From Lophium mytilinum (taxonomy: Eukaryota > Ascomycota > Dothideomycetes > Mytilinidiales > Mytilinidiaceae): DNA of 64,000 nucleotides. The notes beneath the pieces were generated by a model. That model searched no databases. It had not been told where the DNA came from and saw only the letters and a list, made by a program, of their open reading frames with translations. Both the position numbers and the translations under genes were made by a program. This document shows positions 46,187 through 57,254 of the stretch, in pieces; position 1 is the first letter of the stretch, and every line of letters starts with the position of its first letter. The stretch lies in NCBI GenBank assembly GCA_010093605.1, contig MU004198.1, positions 1,370,456 through 1,434,455 of the forward strand. Direction: 5' to 3'.

Positions 46187-48267
46187 AACGCAGCAGGCTT
46201 CAAGAGATGGGCTTCAGAAGATAGGCGAGCACTCGCCAGGACACATAGATAAGGGGACAAGAGGCTTTGTGCGACAGGAGTCATGCGAACTGGACAAAGG
46301 GGTGTTGTGGGAGAGCAGATGCATCCAGCATCCCAGTGCAACGCATTGGGTGGTCGACCACGTCTCGACGCTTGGGGAACAAAGGGGAACAGGTGAGCGG
46401 AAATGAGACAGCGACTTACAGGAGGGCCAGTATGGTGGATTAAGCGCAGGTATAGCGGTCATTCGAGGAGTCAAAAGCACATGCCAGGGCACTCTACGTG
46501 GAGCGGTCAAGGGGAGCACGACTTGGGACGGAAGGATGCGGTAGCGGAGGTCGAGGTGTGCTGGCAGCAGCAACAACAAGACGTACAGGCATGTACCGGC
46601 TCGCTCAAAGCAGGTTAATAAGGATGACCACGGCGATCCTCAGAGGTTGAGGATGTCCGGCCAGGGCAGAGGGTGAAGCAGCCAGGATGTGGCGGAAGTC
46701 AGGGCACAAGGGACGCAAATGGAGGTGTCTGATGGACAGGGCAGCGCCGGATGACGCGGCGAGCACTGGGCGATCCGGCAGCTGGCAGCGCAGGTATTAG
46801 TGGCCGCGAGCAGGCCTTGGACGAAACAGAGGCGGCGCAGAGGAATCAAACATTGCTAGGGCTGCCCTTAATGCACTGCGCAGCGCGCGGGGATATCAAG
46901 CAGCCGTAGTCAGCACTGCCGTGGGCCACTCAGCGGTACCAGCGCCAATGATGTCACGAGCGAATGGCCGTTGGCATGGATATGAAGTGGATGAGGCCCA
47001 CCAACGGCAGCAGGGTCAAGAGAAAAAAACATTCGGTCCGGAATAGTCGGCACGCCAGCAGGCCGCAGGTTTTTGATGCTGCGTGCGGCATTACTCCGAA
47101 TGGGATGCACGGTGCGAATCAGACTGACTGAATAACAGCAGGCATGACTGCACGACCTGGCCAGTACGCGGCTTGTAACGACTGCCCAGTAATGGGAGCC
47201 GCTGCACCACTTTCCATCATTATGAGGCATTACATATTCCCGTGGCAACAATGGGCGTCGTATCTAGGTTCTGCTGCCACCACTGCGGGTATGGAGTGCT
47301 CCGTAGCGCTTCTCGGGGCTACTCCGAAACGCTGCTCCCTCTGCCTGGCCGTGATATCCACGGTCCATCCGGCCATCAGGGTCTCCAGGGCTGCAGCAGC
47401 GTGCGCTACTCGGACGCGGTCGGCTGTCCTCACGCACAACGAACGCCGCCGAGCACTGCCGGGGCTGACGAAGACGCCTGAGCCACGCGGGGCATACCTA
47501 GGGATGGAGGGGCAGATAGCTCGGGCTGGCCCATCGATTGAAGATGTCTATGAGGGAGAGGCCGAGGAAGTGGATGCAAAGACGGGTCCCGAGGACATCA
47601 AATCCTCCCGCGGGATGCGGTCAGGTGCAACGCTCTATCTTCATTATATGCAAGAGATACAGAACGGCACATGGCACTAAAGTCTCACTCCTGCGACTGG
47701 CTGTCTGCACTGCACATCCCCATGATCGTGGGCAGCCGACATGGTAGTCGCATCACCCCTCCAAGCTCAATCGTCGCGGCTAGTGAGCAAAGCGGCAGCG
47801 TGGACGGCCAGATGGCGACAAGATCCACGGCCGGGGTGCCGATTTAGGACGAACGCCTCCCGTAGAGTTAACGCGCATCGAGAGCTCCAGGGTCTTCATG
47901 TTAGTGCTGCTGACATCGTGCATGTTGTTGCTGCCGTTCTCGGAGTCTCTTTTAGAAGCCCTGATATGGTGCTGCGGCCTCGACCGCGGAAACATCCTTT
48001 CCCGCAGCTCAACCTAGCTTCCACAAAGTGTAGTTTATTCCAAATTGCCACCCCGAAACAGATGCCGTGGTGGCATGATGAGAAATGAAATCAAATGGTG
48101 GAGACGCCATCGCACTGCAAGATCGAGGCTACGGAGTGCCGTTCCGAGGTTATGCAGATCGGCCGCTGGGGAAGAGCTTGTTTCTCGCACGTGACGTAGC
48201 GCACGTGGTTCTTTCACGGCAAGCCACAACTCCAGAAATGTGGGGAACGAGAACAACACGACCTCCT
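46187..48267. other. Gene-poor stretch of 2.1 kb
   Basis: Upstream region of the arrestin gene, then sequence of mixed composition with only chance-like open frames (the longest, 47144-47680 plus, 178 codons, lacks any domain and has frames open on the other strand as well). No RNA gene found. Confidence 0.45.
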
Positions 48268-48989
48268 TAGCGCGCTAAGCCCGTTTATGAACAAGTTGTT
48301 GAAGCCATGCTACCGTGAAAATCATGCTAGCATCATGCTAGCATGATGTTGACATGCGTGTTGTACCGAGGATGCTCAGGTTAACCTGTTGTTTCAACAT
48401 CCTGTTGCAGAGAAGCATTATCTTAGAATACAAAAGATGTCAAGATAACACGGTTTCAGAGGCATTTTCTATAGGACACGTGTTTTCTTAAAAAGTCATG
48501 TTTAGCCAAAAATTATGTTTAGCTGCAATATCATGTTCAAGACCGGTTATTTTTAACTACCCCTCTTTTACTCCCTCGGTAATGCTGTATCTTCTGCTAC
48601 ACCAACGCTAAAAAGCTGTACTATGCTTAATAATCTCTCTTTTATAAAGTTTACCTATACAGGCCTATTACCCGTTGTGCCACAGGCCGTGGCGTGGCAC
48701 AGTGGGGGGTGCCCTAGTAGGGGGTGTCATGCCGAAGTGCCACCTGGCGTAAAGAAAAAATACCAGCTTATGTAATCTTAGTAGAAAACCATGTTCGTGA
48801 GGAAAACCATGTTTGTGAGGAAAACCATGTTCTATAGGATACTATGTTAAGAGCTAAACACCATGTTCCTATAATACAGGTTTCCTAGGACATCGTCGTC
48901 CCATTATATCTGACTTGACATCATATTGTATCAGGAAAGCATCTGGACACGATGTGGTTACTATGTTCGCGTACAGGATTAGCGCGCTA
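48268..48989. mobile_element. Non-autonomous Tc1/mariner-like element (MITE-like) with TA duplication
   Basis: A 718-bp segment (48270-48987) begins GCGCGCTAAGCCCGT and ends with the reverse complement of GCGCGCTAATCCTGT, a 15-bp terminal inverted repeat with 13 matches. Both ends are flanked by TA (48268-48269 and 48988-48989), the target duplication of Tc1/mariner/pogo transposons. With the flanking bases each end reads as the palindrome TTAGCGCGCTAA. The interior is AT-rich against GC-rich flanks and has no open frame for a transposase, so it depends on one elsewhere. It contains an 18-bp palindrome (48331-48348), an 18-bp tandem repeat (48784-48837) and a small hairpin TGTGCCAC/GTGGCACA (48677-48701). 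Its right end lies 94 bp before the DPB11 start codon. Confidence 0.7.
48784..48837 (+). repeat. 18-bp tandem repeat, three units
   Basis: Three adjacent units: GAAAACCATGTTCGTGAG, GAAAACCATGTTTGTGAG and GAAAACCATGTTCTATAG, the last diverging at its end. The core CATGTT recurs elsewhere in the same element (for example 48498, 48532 and 48862). Confidence 0.85.
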
Positions 48990-49083
48990 AGGGATCAACG
49001 CGACGCGATCCCGCGCCACACACCACCACATTGCCGACCCGCAAAACACCCCGTCACACCGTCTACGTCCATGACAGCTCGCG

Positions 49084-51860
49084 ATGCCCGGGGATGCACA
49101 CCACGGTAGGTTCAAAGTCCCCCTTACTCTCTCCATCCGCTAACATTCACCAGGCAACGCGCAGGCACCGCTTGCAGGTGTTGTTCTGTGCAGCACCGCA
49201 ATTCCCGTCGAGCAACGAGTACGTTCTTTGTTTCACCATGCATGTTCCCAGCCAACTCTGACCGGATGCCTAGGATGACTACGCCCAGATTGCTGTCCAG
49301 ATGGGCGCGACCTTCAAATACGACCTGACTTCCGACGTTACCCACCTCCTCATCGGCAGCATCGACACGCCCAAGTACAAGTATGTCGCCAAAGAGAGAC
49401 CCGACGTCGCGGTTGTGACCTCAACATGGCTCGAGGCTGTGCGCGAGTCTTGGATGAAAGGAGGGGATACCGACGTGGGAGCATTGGAGCATGAGCACCG
49501 CGTCCCCACCTTTGACGGCCTCAAGATCTGCTTGACAGGTTTTGACGAAAGTAAGCAGTCTAGCAACACTTCATACGTCAAGTTGCTCACATGAAGCAGT
49601 GCTCCAACGGCAATACATCTCGGAAACGGTCCAGCAACACGGCGCAGAATACCACGGGGACCTTACGAAAAGCGTCACGCATCTCATCGCAGCCACTGCC
49701 AGTGGTAAGAAGTACGAATATGCCAAGACATGGAAAATAAAAGTGGTCTCCTTAGAGTGGCTCCAGCAAAGTGTTGAGCGGGGCATGGCATTGGAAGAAC
49801 GCTATTTTGATCCACGCGCGCCGCCGGAGGAGCGCGGCAAAGGTGCATGGAACCGCACCGCCGTTGCATCTGTCGCATTGGGGAAGCGAACCCGAGATAC
49901 GGACCTGGCAAAATCGGATCTGGATCCCAACCCACGAAGAAAATTACGCCGTGCAGCGAGCTCAAGACTAGGGAGCCAGAATGGGTCCATCTGGACAGAA
50001 ATTACCGCTGGGGGGTTCTCCGGCAAGCAGACCGAAAGCGATGATTGGAATGCCCAGGTAGATGATAGTCACGATAATCTGCTTCTTGACACCGGTCGTG
50101 CTGCACAGAAAGTCGATGCGAACCCTGGTGCAGCGGCACAATCCGATGGGGCGAAGACCGGCCAGCCAGCAACTACCGATATGGCTCCACCATTACGTAG
50201 GCTTTCGTTAAGACCTCGTGATGGAGTTTTCCAAGGCCGTGTGGTGTTTATCCATGCCTTTGACGATGCCAAGGTATGTCAGCGTATGTCGTGTTATTAT
50301 CTTAGCTAATTCCACCAGACGTCCATTCTCGTCCAACACCTGATCAGTCACGGTGCCGCCGTGATCCGCAAATCTGCAGACCTCGACTTAGAATCTGACG
50401 ATGATCTGAGCCAGGGCTACCTCATCGTCCCGCACGAACTTGCGTCAACCAGCGTGCCGGATCCCCCGGAACCAGCCGATAAGCTGATTAGAGTGACAGA
50501 GTTCTGGGTTGAGAAATGCTTACACAGAAAGCAATTGGTAGACCACTCAGACGTCCTCTGCCAACCGTTCCCTACTATTGGCATTGAAGGTATGTTCCCG
50601 CTTCTTTGGTTTACCAAGCTGGTATAACTAATCCATGTAGGGTTTGACAGCATGGTCATCAACTCGACGGGCTTTTCTGGAACAGATCTACTTCACGTGG
50701 TGAAGACCGTAGGGCTCATGGGTAAGAGGGAGACGGCATTTCTCAACTTTTAGATCTCGCGCTAACCTTTTTCAGGCGCAACATATGAAGAAACACTGAC
50801 GGCACATACATCTGTCGTCATCTCCAATACCCCTACACCTCACAAAGAAAAACTCACATATGCGAGAGATAATAGTATACCCATAGTTTCTGCGAGTTGG
50901 CTTCGAGAGTGTATCGAATCTGGCGAAAAGCTTCCATTTCGCAAATACATATTACTGTCATGTCGAGCACCGCTATTAAACAAGGCCCCATGCCCTTTTG
51001 TAGAAGAACCCACTGCACCTCTATCCGAGGAGGATCAAGAAAAGCTGCGAAAGACCAAGCAGCGAAGGAAGGTTAACAAGCCACAAGGGGTCAACAAAAC
51101 CGCCCCCAAGGATAAAAGGCCCATGAAAAGAGCGAACACCCTCGAACTTGTCGCGTCCAACCCATCACCTGAGTCCACAGGAAACGACGAAGCAAACGAT
51201 GCCGAGGAAAGTCCTACCTTCCCCTTCGACGCCTCCGCATCCGTACCGCTGCAAGAACTAGCTCCAGAAGTCAACTCACCGCGCAGACCATCCACCAACT
51301 CTGCCCATTCAAATTCCACAACAGGTTCCCCATCCTCCAAATTCACCCCAGCACCCGAGACTGCAGAACAGGAGCCATCTCCAGATTCGGTCGTCCCCTC
51401 AAAGGCACAAGAATCCCTCGATTCCGTCATCATCACCCTTCTCGCGCAGAAGCAAGCCGCTTCGGCCGCCTCAGCGGCTCAGCCCGCGGAACCGATCTCT
51501 CGCCGCCGCAAGCGCGGGCTCCTTGGTCGCGCGACGTCGGGGACATCAAATCCATCCACCTCGGCCTCCTTCTCAGGGCCGAATTCGTTCGACATTGAGA
51601 AAGGCGAGAATGCCCTTGATGAGAATGAAGCTGGCGAGAAAGAGCTTGGACAGCAAGAGTCGATTCCTAAGGAGTATATGCCTTCACAGTCCCTACTCTA
51701 TGAGGATCCGAGCGTGCAGGCTGCGAGAGAAAAGATGATTAGAAAGATGGGTGGGACAGTAGATGAAGTGAGGGGAGTAGTGGGGCCGATTGGGGTTGTG
51801 AGGGATGTGGTTAGCGAGCCTGTGGTGGGTAGGGGAGTAGGGAGGAGGAGGAAGCTGTGA
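49084..51860 (+). CDS. DPB11: BRCT-domain replication and checkpoint protein, Dpb11/Rad4/TopBP1 type
   Basis: Seven exons (49084-49105, 49154-49218, 49274-49550, 49600-50273, 50319-50589, 50641-50721, 50776-51860) joined by introns of 45-55 nt, 824 residues. Exon 1 is only 22 nt. Four BRCT repeats are visible: residues about 8-105 (LAGVVLCSTAIPVEQR, then QIAVQMGATFKYDLTSDVTH and the W in TSTWLEAV); 110-205 (FDGLKICLTGFDE, VQQHGAEYHGDLTKSVTHLI, VSLEWLQQS); about 335-440 (GVFQGRVVFIHAFDDAKTS, TEFWVEKCL); about 437-530 (VKTVGLMGATYEETLTAHTS, ASWLRECIESG). The C-terminus is Ser/Pro-rich and ends in basic residues. Dpb11/Rad4 links CDK-phosphorylated Sld proteins to origin firing and activates the checkpoint kinase. 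The early fold of BRCT pair 1-2 and the tail fit this family. Confidence 0.9.
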
Positions 51861-52336
51861 GCGTTGAGAAGTGGTTTAAAGTGTAGGTGTTCACGATACC
51901 CGAAGAATGCGATCCATCTGCTCGGCACTATAAGATGCCTTATCATAGATATTCAGATACTCATTTACCGCAGCATGAACAACATCATAGTGGTTTCAGC
52001 ATCGGCATTTCGGACAAACAGTAAACTTGCAAGGCTAACCCAGACAGCGTCGGCTTTGTGTAAGCAGAGTCTTTTGAGAGCGGAATCAGGGCAGCTATTC
52101 AAGTCAAGGAGCAGTTCAGAAGGTAATCGAAGTGGTGAGTTCATGAGATGGATGGCTTCTATTAAGAGTTACCGTCGTTCTCTCAAGCCAGGAGGTGACA
52201 TGGAGAAAGAATACTAGTCAATGCAGACGCCATTAGTCTCGGAGCAAGGATCTTGCCTCACTCTAAGTCTGTCCTGCCGCTTTCTCATCTCTATCAGTAT
52301 CCCAAGCGCCGTTATGCGCCCCGACGAATGAAGTGT
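51861..52336. other. Convergent 3' region, no gene seen
   Basis: 476 bases between the stop codons of DPB11 and small paralogue A. A 117-codon plus-strand frame at 51864-52217 has no recognisable content. Confidence 0.45.
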
Positions 52337-52812
52337 CTAGCCCGAGAGGTCTGCAAGCAACTCTTCAACCGCATTCCGCAAAGCACCGAGCGCAAAGCGC
52401 CGTTCTGAGACCGCTCCGCCTTGCGCGAGGACTTCGAGCCTGTGACAGTCCGTCCGCACAATCTGGAGGCGATACTTTTTGTCACCCGAAGAGACCATGA
52501 TGAGGCTGATCGAGCGTGGGTCGACGTCTTTCCAGATATGCTTGATTAGGGTTTGGAGATTGACTAAAGAAAGGATGGAATGGGAATTAGTGACGCTTTT
52601 GTGGTATGTTTCGTCTTGATGGATGTAGATGGGCGTAGGTTCTTACGGGCTATCTGCAGTTGCTGTTCCACACTCAGTATGCTCTCTATGGCGAGCATTG
52701 CGAGGAGGCGGTGAAGCATGGGGTCTGGGCTCGAGTCCGACGAGCTGAAGGCAGTGGTGCGGGTGGGGGCGGCTTTGCTGGGAGTGGTCAGGGCGGGAAC
52801 GGTTGAGGCCAT
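52337..52812 (-). CDS. Small unrecognised protein, paralogue A
   Basis: Two exons (52812-52647 and 52563-52337) with an 83-nt intron (GTAAGA...TTTAG, phase 1), 130 residues. An in-frame ATG at 52935 would add 41 low-complexity residues. The first 30 residues are Ser/Thr/Pro-rich. The rest is a helix (PMLHRLLAMLAIESILSVEQ), the splice in QLQIA|L, then NLQTLIKHIWKDVDPRSISL, a strand pair (GDKKYRLQIVRTDCHRLEVL) and a closing helix (FALGALRNAVEELLADL). I do not recognise the family. The gene 350 bp upstream on the same strand has the same arrangement and the same intron position; see paralogue B. No signal peptide or membrane segment is seen. Confidence 0.7.
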
Positions 52813-53159
52813 AGCTGGTTGGTTGGTTGGATTGGTAGTGCGAGGCTGGGTATGGAGCGTCTTCGGATGATTGTTGCGCTTGCGGTGGAAGCCCTCAGAG
52901 TCATGAGTGGAAGTTATAAGACGGGTGGGTGCCAAGAAAAGCTAAACCAGAGAACGGCTCGGGTTAGATGAGAGTGAATGCAAAGGGCACGTGGCATGTA
53001 CCTTCAAGTGAGGAGTCAGATTAGGGATGAGATGAATGGTTGGCTATTCGGAAAGGTAAGGCTCGGTCTAAACCTATCAGCTGTTTCCCATCTCAAAGAC
53101 AGACTTCATCCCATAATTTCCATTCCTCCATCAGCCCGCTGTCCCCTATCCAGTAATAC
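52813..53159. other. Short intergenic stretch between paralogues A and B
   Basis: About 350 bases holding the promoter of paralogue A and the 3' end of paralogue B. Nothing else is seen. Confidence 0.4.
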
Positions 53160-53727
53160 TCATTTGTAATGTAGTACTTGCGACAATTTAAACAGTATAG
53201 CTTCAGTCTTGTCCAGCAACGCTGATAGTTCAAGCAGCCGACAAGTCTCGCCACCTTGAACAAGCTCCTGGAGGACGCCCCCTTCCGTATGTACGACCTT
53301 GAATCGAGTTCGACCGCAAGCCGTCGACGTTCCGATCAAGCTTATCGAACTTGGGTCGGTGATCTCCCATGCGTGCTTAACGATGACTTGGAAAACAACT
53401 GAAAGAGAATAAGGGCATAATCAGCACGTTGCTATGGAGGGTTTCCAATCTCCGACAGTGCTTCTTACATGCTAGCTGCAACTTTTCCGACTTCTTCAGT
53501 GTGCTCTCGCCCTCTATCAAGGCCGGTAGGCGGCTCATTATTAGGTCTAGGTGCTCTACCAGCCTAATGCAGGCATTGCATTCGGAGGTTCGTAGGTACT
53601 CGTTAGCTTCGCCAATGACCGTGGAGCTCGGAGTCATTATCAGGGTGGATTGGACTGCGAATATTAGAACATGAGTGTTAATGGAAGCCTGTTGGCATTT
53701 ACCGGAAGTGTTAGGGTTATCCTCCAT
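53160..53727 (-). CDS. Small unrecognised protein, paralogue B
   Basis: Three exons (53727-53703, 53654-53469, 53398-53160), introns 48 and 70 nt, 149 residues. The first intron is a multiple of three, so an unspliced form also stays in frame; I splice it because donor, CTAAT branch and CAG acceptor are good. The N-terminal half is VIGEANEYLRTSECNACIRL then a helix with HLDLIMSRLPALIEGESTLK. After the second splice (KLQLA|F, phase 1, the same place as in paralogue A) comes VFQVIVKHAWEITDPSSISL, matching paralogue A's NLQTLIKHIWKDVDPRSISL, then RTRFKVVHTEGGVLQELVQG and a final helix. A shared ancestor explains the matched intron and D-P-x-S-I-S-L. Function unknown. Confidence 0.7.
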
Positions 53728-54374
53728 GTTTCTAGAGAGAGGGTAAAAGCCTTGGACGATCGAAGAGGAGGCTGTAAGACGGACACGCTACAGAGTTCCT
53801 GTGATGGGTCGCGCTTTGTTGTTGGTTATAAGATGAGAAGTAGAGAGATGCGGTGAGTCTGGTGCAGCATGAAACAGCAGAGACATGCAAACGAAATGAG
53901 GGTTTCGGGAAGCCACTTGGAGAAAACAAGAAGTATATTCCTTCGGCTTCAAGGTATAGACTGCACAACGGGTGTTTGCAGTAGGCTGTGATCGCAATTT
54001 TTTGATGGCATGGAATAAGAAGACAACTGCCATGTTATGGATTGTTTGCCGTCTCTGTGAGTGATCTATGCAGGCAGGTTGCCATGGAGGATACGCCAGG
54101 ACCTTTCCATCGAATCTCAGGTTGGAATTAGTCACTATCTCGAAAGATGAAAGAGTGTCTGACTCAAACCAGTCTTTTCCTGTCCTTTCGCTTTCTAGCT
54201 AGTCTGAATACAGAGCTTCTTGTTCCACACGAGACAGCTTCTCTCTTGTGGTGAGCTTAAATATTAATTCAGTCCTTTTTCAGAGTTATTCCAACCGCAC
54301 AATCTTCACGTCAACTTCGTCCTTGCTCATCAAAAGCTCACTTACAACACGCCTTCCGTCTCAAAGCTTCAAAG
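53728..54374. promoter_or_regulatory. Divergent promoter region between paralogues B and C
   Basis: About 650 bp between two start codons on opposite strands. Near 54250-54270 the sequence is AT-rich (AAATATTAATT), and the C/T-rich run after it is the likely leader of paralogue C. Minus-strand open frames (53732-54135) show no domain. Confidence 0.35.
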
Positions 54375-54839
54375 ATGTCCGGCAATTCAACTAGAGCTGA
54401 ACATTCCAGGAGAGAAGCGGAAAAAGCTTTTGCAACATCCAAGGATGCCGCTGCGTCTTACACAGACCCGATGACTGCTCGCCTATCGTACCTTGTGTCG
54501 GCATATAATGAATGCTCAACTTATCCGCCCGAGTTCATGCTGCGACTCACCTGTAAGCCATCCACGCTCCGAGCGGTCATAGCTCTTTGATATCCTGGAT
54601 CACTTACTGTTACAGTCAACTTGAGTGCCCTAGTCATGTTCCATTGCGGACCCGAGACGAATCCCGCCTCCATCCATCTCTGTTCCTTCGGCAGCGGCAC
54701 CTCTCTAGGGGCCTCTATCGTTCAGATAGCTCATATGAGGCGTAATGTACTTGTCACCACAGGGAACGTCGTCGAGATGAAGAACATGGCGAGGTGTCTA
54801 GCTAGCGCAGCGGCAAAGCAAATTGAGCAGATTATCTAG
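54375..54839 (+). CDS. Small unrecognised protein, paralogue C
   Basis: Two exons (54375-54552 and 54616-54839), intron 63 nt (GTAAGC...CAG, phase 1), 133 residues. The first half is charged with a helix (RAEHSRREAEKAFATSKDAA) and LSYLVSAYNECSTYPPEF. The splice falls in LRLT|F, the equivalent position to paralogues A and B, and is followed by NLSALVMFHCGPETNPASIH, which aligns with their D-P-x-S-I-x-L motif as N-P-A-S-I-H-L. Then come a strand region (GTSLGASIVQIAHMRRNVLV) and a last helix (MARCLASAAAKQIEQII). Similarity to A and B is weaker than A to B but supported by the intron. Function unknown; no membrane segment or signal peptide. Confidence 0.6.
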
Positions 54840-55692
54840 ATAGTCAGCGGTGTCTGGAAGAGGAAGCTCAAAGCTAGGTGAAGGTCGTGTGTGGCTGTTT
54901 AAAATAGCATCGTTCGATGAGATGAGCTCGTGTTACAGGTAGAAATATGTCAGCACTCAGTAGGACTTGTTGGGGGGGTTTCAATAGAAGCTGAAAGTCG
55001 AAATGGCGCAGCCAGGGCAGCTTTCCTTCCATCCTAATGTCCAAGTCATTGCTGTGGTCGACTCGATGATGAGGCATCGATGCAAGATCGTATGTCACCC
55101 AATCATCAGCTCTCCGTCAAAGGAAATAAGTCAACGAATAGATGAAATATGTATCAATATTCAGATGTCCCGAGGTGTAGAGGAGCTGCCAGGATTCCCT
55201 TAGCTGAGACGCGAGGGCGGGAATCTGTGCCCAGCGCTAGAACCTTTTCATTAGGCCGTAACCTTAATGAGAGCACCATCTAGACAACACACCACAGAGC
55301 TTCACCGCAATCCACCAACAATTCAGTCCAGGGCACCAAGCTTGCTGTGGGTACTTAGGTAACGAAGGCGCCCTAGCCTTGCTGGTTAGAGGATAAGTCT
55401 TTAGAATACTGCATCGATGGTCGGAGTTCAGGAGACAGCTAGTGAGTGATCTGGTGCTTTCAAGCTGATCTTAATCTCTAGTCAACGCGGAAGAGATACC
55501 TTGGGATTATAGAGAGGAGACTTTTCCATAACCTTCAACGCAACGCAAACTCCTAAGCCGAGATATTTTGAAGATATGGAGAGAAGTGTTGGCAAAAAGA
55601 AAAAATGAGAGCATATACCATGCCTCTGAAACCCAATTTCATTCCCGTGCCATGTCACTCGTTTTCATTAAGCCATCCTTAAAGCACTCTCG
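54840..55692. other. Gene-poor stretch of 850 bp
   Basis: Convergent region between paralogue C and the DUF6594 gene. Short open frames (54874-55098 minus, 55003-55203 plus) were checked for the D-P-x-S-I-x-L motif of the small paralogues and lack it. Nothing else is seen. Confidence 0.4.
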
Positions 55693-57055
55693 TCAGTCTG
55701 CTTGGACCTTCGAGAAGCTCCCCTGCGCAGTCGCACTGTTGTTGAAGTTGCTGATGAATACTACCAGAACAGCGCAGTACGCAGCTGACGCGGCAAATAA
55801 CTCGTGCCGCTGCGCTTTCGTCATCAACGACATAGACGCGGAGAACAGCATCGTGAATACCACTAAAACCCCAATCGCGTCGAAAGTGGAGTTTCTCTTC
55901 CCGATGCTCGTCAGGCGGTACATAGCTACGACAGGTAAAACGAGGAGGATGAAGATGACAATCGTAATGATTATACCAACGAACTTCTCAATCCTAGACG
56001 CCGAATAATAGTAAATGTTCTTGTCGCTGGACTTGGCTCGTAGCTCGGGGGTGCGAAATATCTTCTGAGATAGACATGAGGACTTCCATTCCCGTAAAAA
56101 CGTCGGTTGGGGGAAACTCACCACTATCAGGCGGCATTCCATTTTCCGAAGCAGACGCTCGACTAAACCGTCGAATCCAGCCCATTCTCGCCCGATCCTC
56201 AACGTAACGATATCTTCTTTCCGTTTGATGAACTCCTCTTCGGCCTCGACAAGCGCGCCTTCTTTCCAGAACCAGTTCCTCACACTCCTGTAGTCTCTAC
56301 TGGAGGGTCTTTGAAATGCATTGAGCTCACGAGCCTTCACCAGAATCTCGTCTTCCGAAATGGGACCAATCAGCTTTTGCAAACAAGGGATTACTCTAAT
56401 GTGAGAAAGGACAACACACCGTAATTGACCAATTTATCCCGAATTGTAGCTATCATACTTCTGCGCTCGCATTCCACGCCCGCCTGCTTGGATTGCCGGA
56501 GGTCTACGGCTCTCGATTTCAATCGTCTTCCATCATCGATTTCAGCGTGGTCCTCGTCCAGGTCGGCCAGATTGGACTCCAAGACCACTAATTCATCCTG
56601 CAGCTCAAGGAGGACTCGAGAGTGCAAGTAGCCGAAGCAACGATACAAGGAAAAGCTAGGCTCGCTGGACTGGAAGGCTGCAACGCGGGGATAGCCTACT
56701 GGGAATTCGTCTACTAATGTCGCATTAGTGGCGCTTGCGTGAATTTCGGCCTGGTACGGCGGACTTACGGTTCTTTGTGATGGTGCGTTTGACGTCTTCA
56801 GACGGAAGAGTATCGTTCTCAGCCTCGCTTGACTGATGCGATTCTTGGTCTCATCAGCATGTTGCCGCTTTACAAAACTTCGGCGCTCAGAGATTGCGGA
56901 TAGTACGCACCTGCATTCAGGCCAGTGTTTGACTTGGTGGTGAGTGGTCCATCGATGTTGATTATACAATCCTTTGACTCTGCCGAACTAGTATTGTTTG
57001 CAGCAGATGGACTAAGCACAGCCTTTTCGTTCGAATTAGTGCTGGTGGAAGTCAT
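55693..57055 (-). CDS. DUF6594 membrane protein
   Basis: Five exons (57055-56911, 56849-56769, 56713-56420, 56351-56122, 56064-55693), 373 residues. Exon 2 could instead begin at 56843, which removes two codons. The DUF6594 signature is clear: GYPRVAAFQSSEPSFSLYRC and FGYLHSRVLLELQDELVVLE near residues 80-120; over the third splice DKLVNYDEILVKARELNAFQ; then RDYRSVRNWFW and VTLRIGREWAGFDGLVERLL; after the fourth splice NIYYYSASRIEKFVGIIITI. Two C-terminal transmembrane helices follow (VGIIITIVIFILLVLPVVAM and, after a short loop, IGVLVVFTMLFSASMSL), with a third weak one at AYCAVLVVFISN. DUF6594 proteins are abundant in Pezizomycotina, often near heterokaryon-incompatibility-like genes. Their molecular function is not established. 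The start is in a Ser/Thr/Asn-rich leader. Confidence 0.85.
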
Positions 57056-57254
57056 TGTAAATTAAGATATTCTTTGGCTCTTCAAGATCGTGTTAAAGAG
57101 CCTGGGGGCTGGCAGCAGCCCTTTAAAGCAATATGACAGGCAAGGCTGAGAAGGCGCAAGGCTCTAAGGCCGACATTGTACAACCAATTGCAAAACTTCA
57201 GAGAACACCGGAAAATGCCTGAGGTGCCGCGTGCACCAAGGTAGCATTCTAGAA

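Noticed and set aside
47144-47680. 178-codon plus-strand open frame
   Set aside because: No domain, mixed low-complexity and Cys/Arg-rich content, other frames open too, and no splice or codon-use support.
54874-55203. A possible fourth member of the small paralogue family
   Set aside because: Neither strand contains the D/N-P-x-S-I-x-L motif or a matching phase-1 intron.
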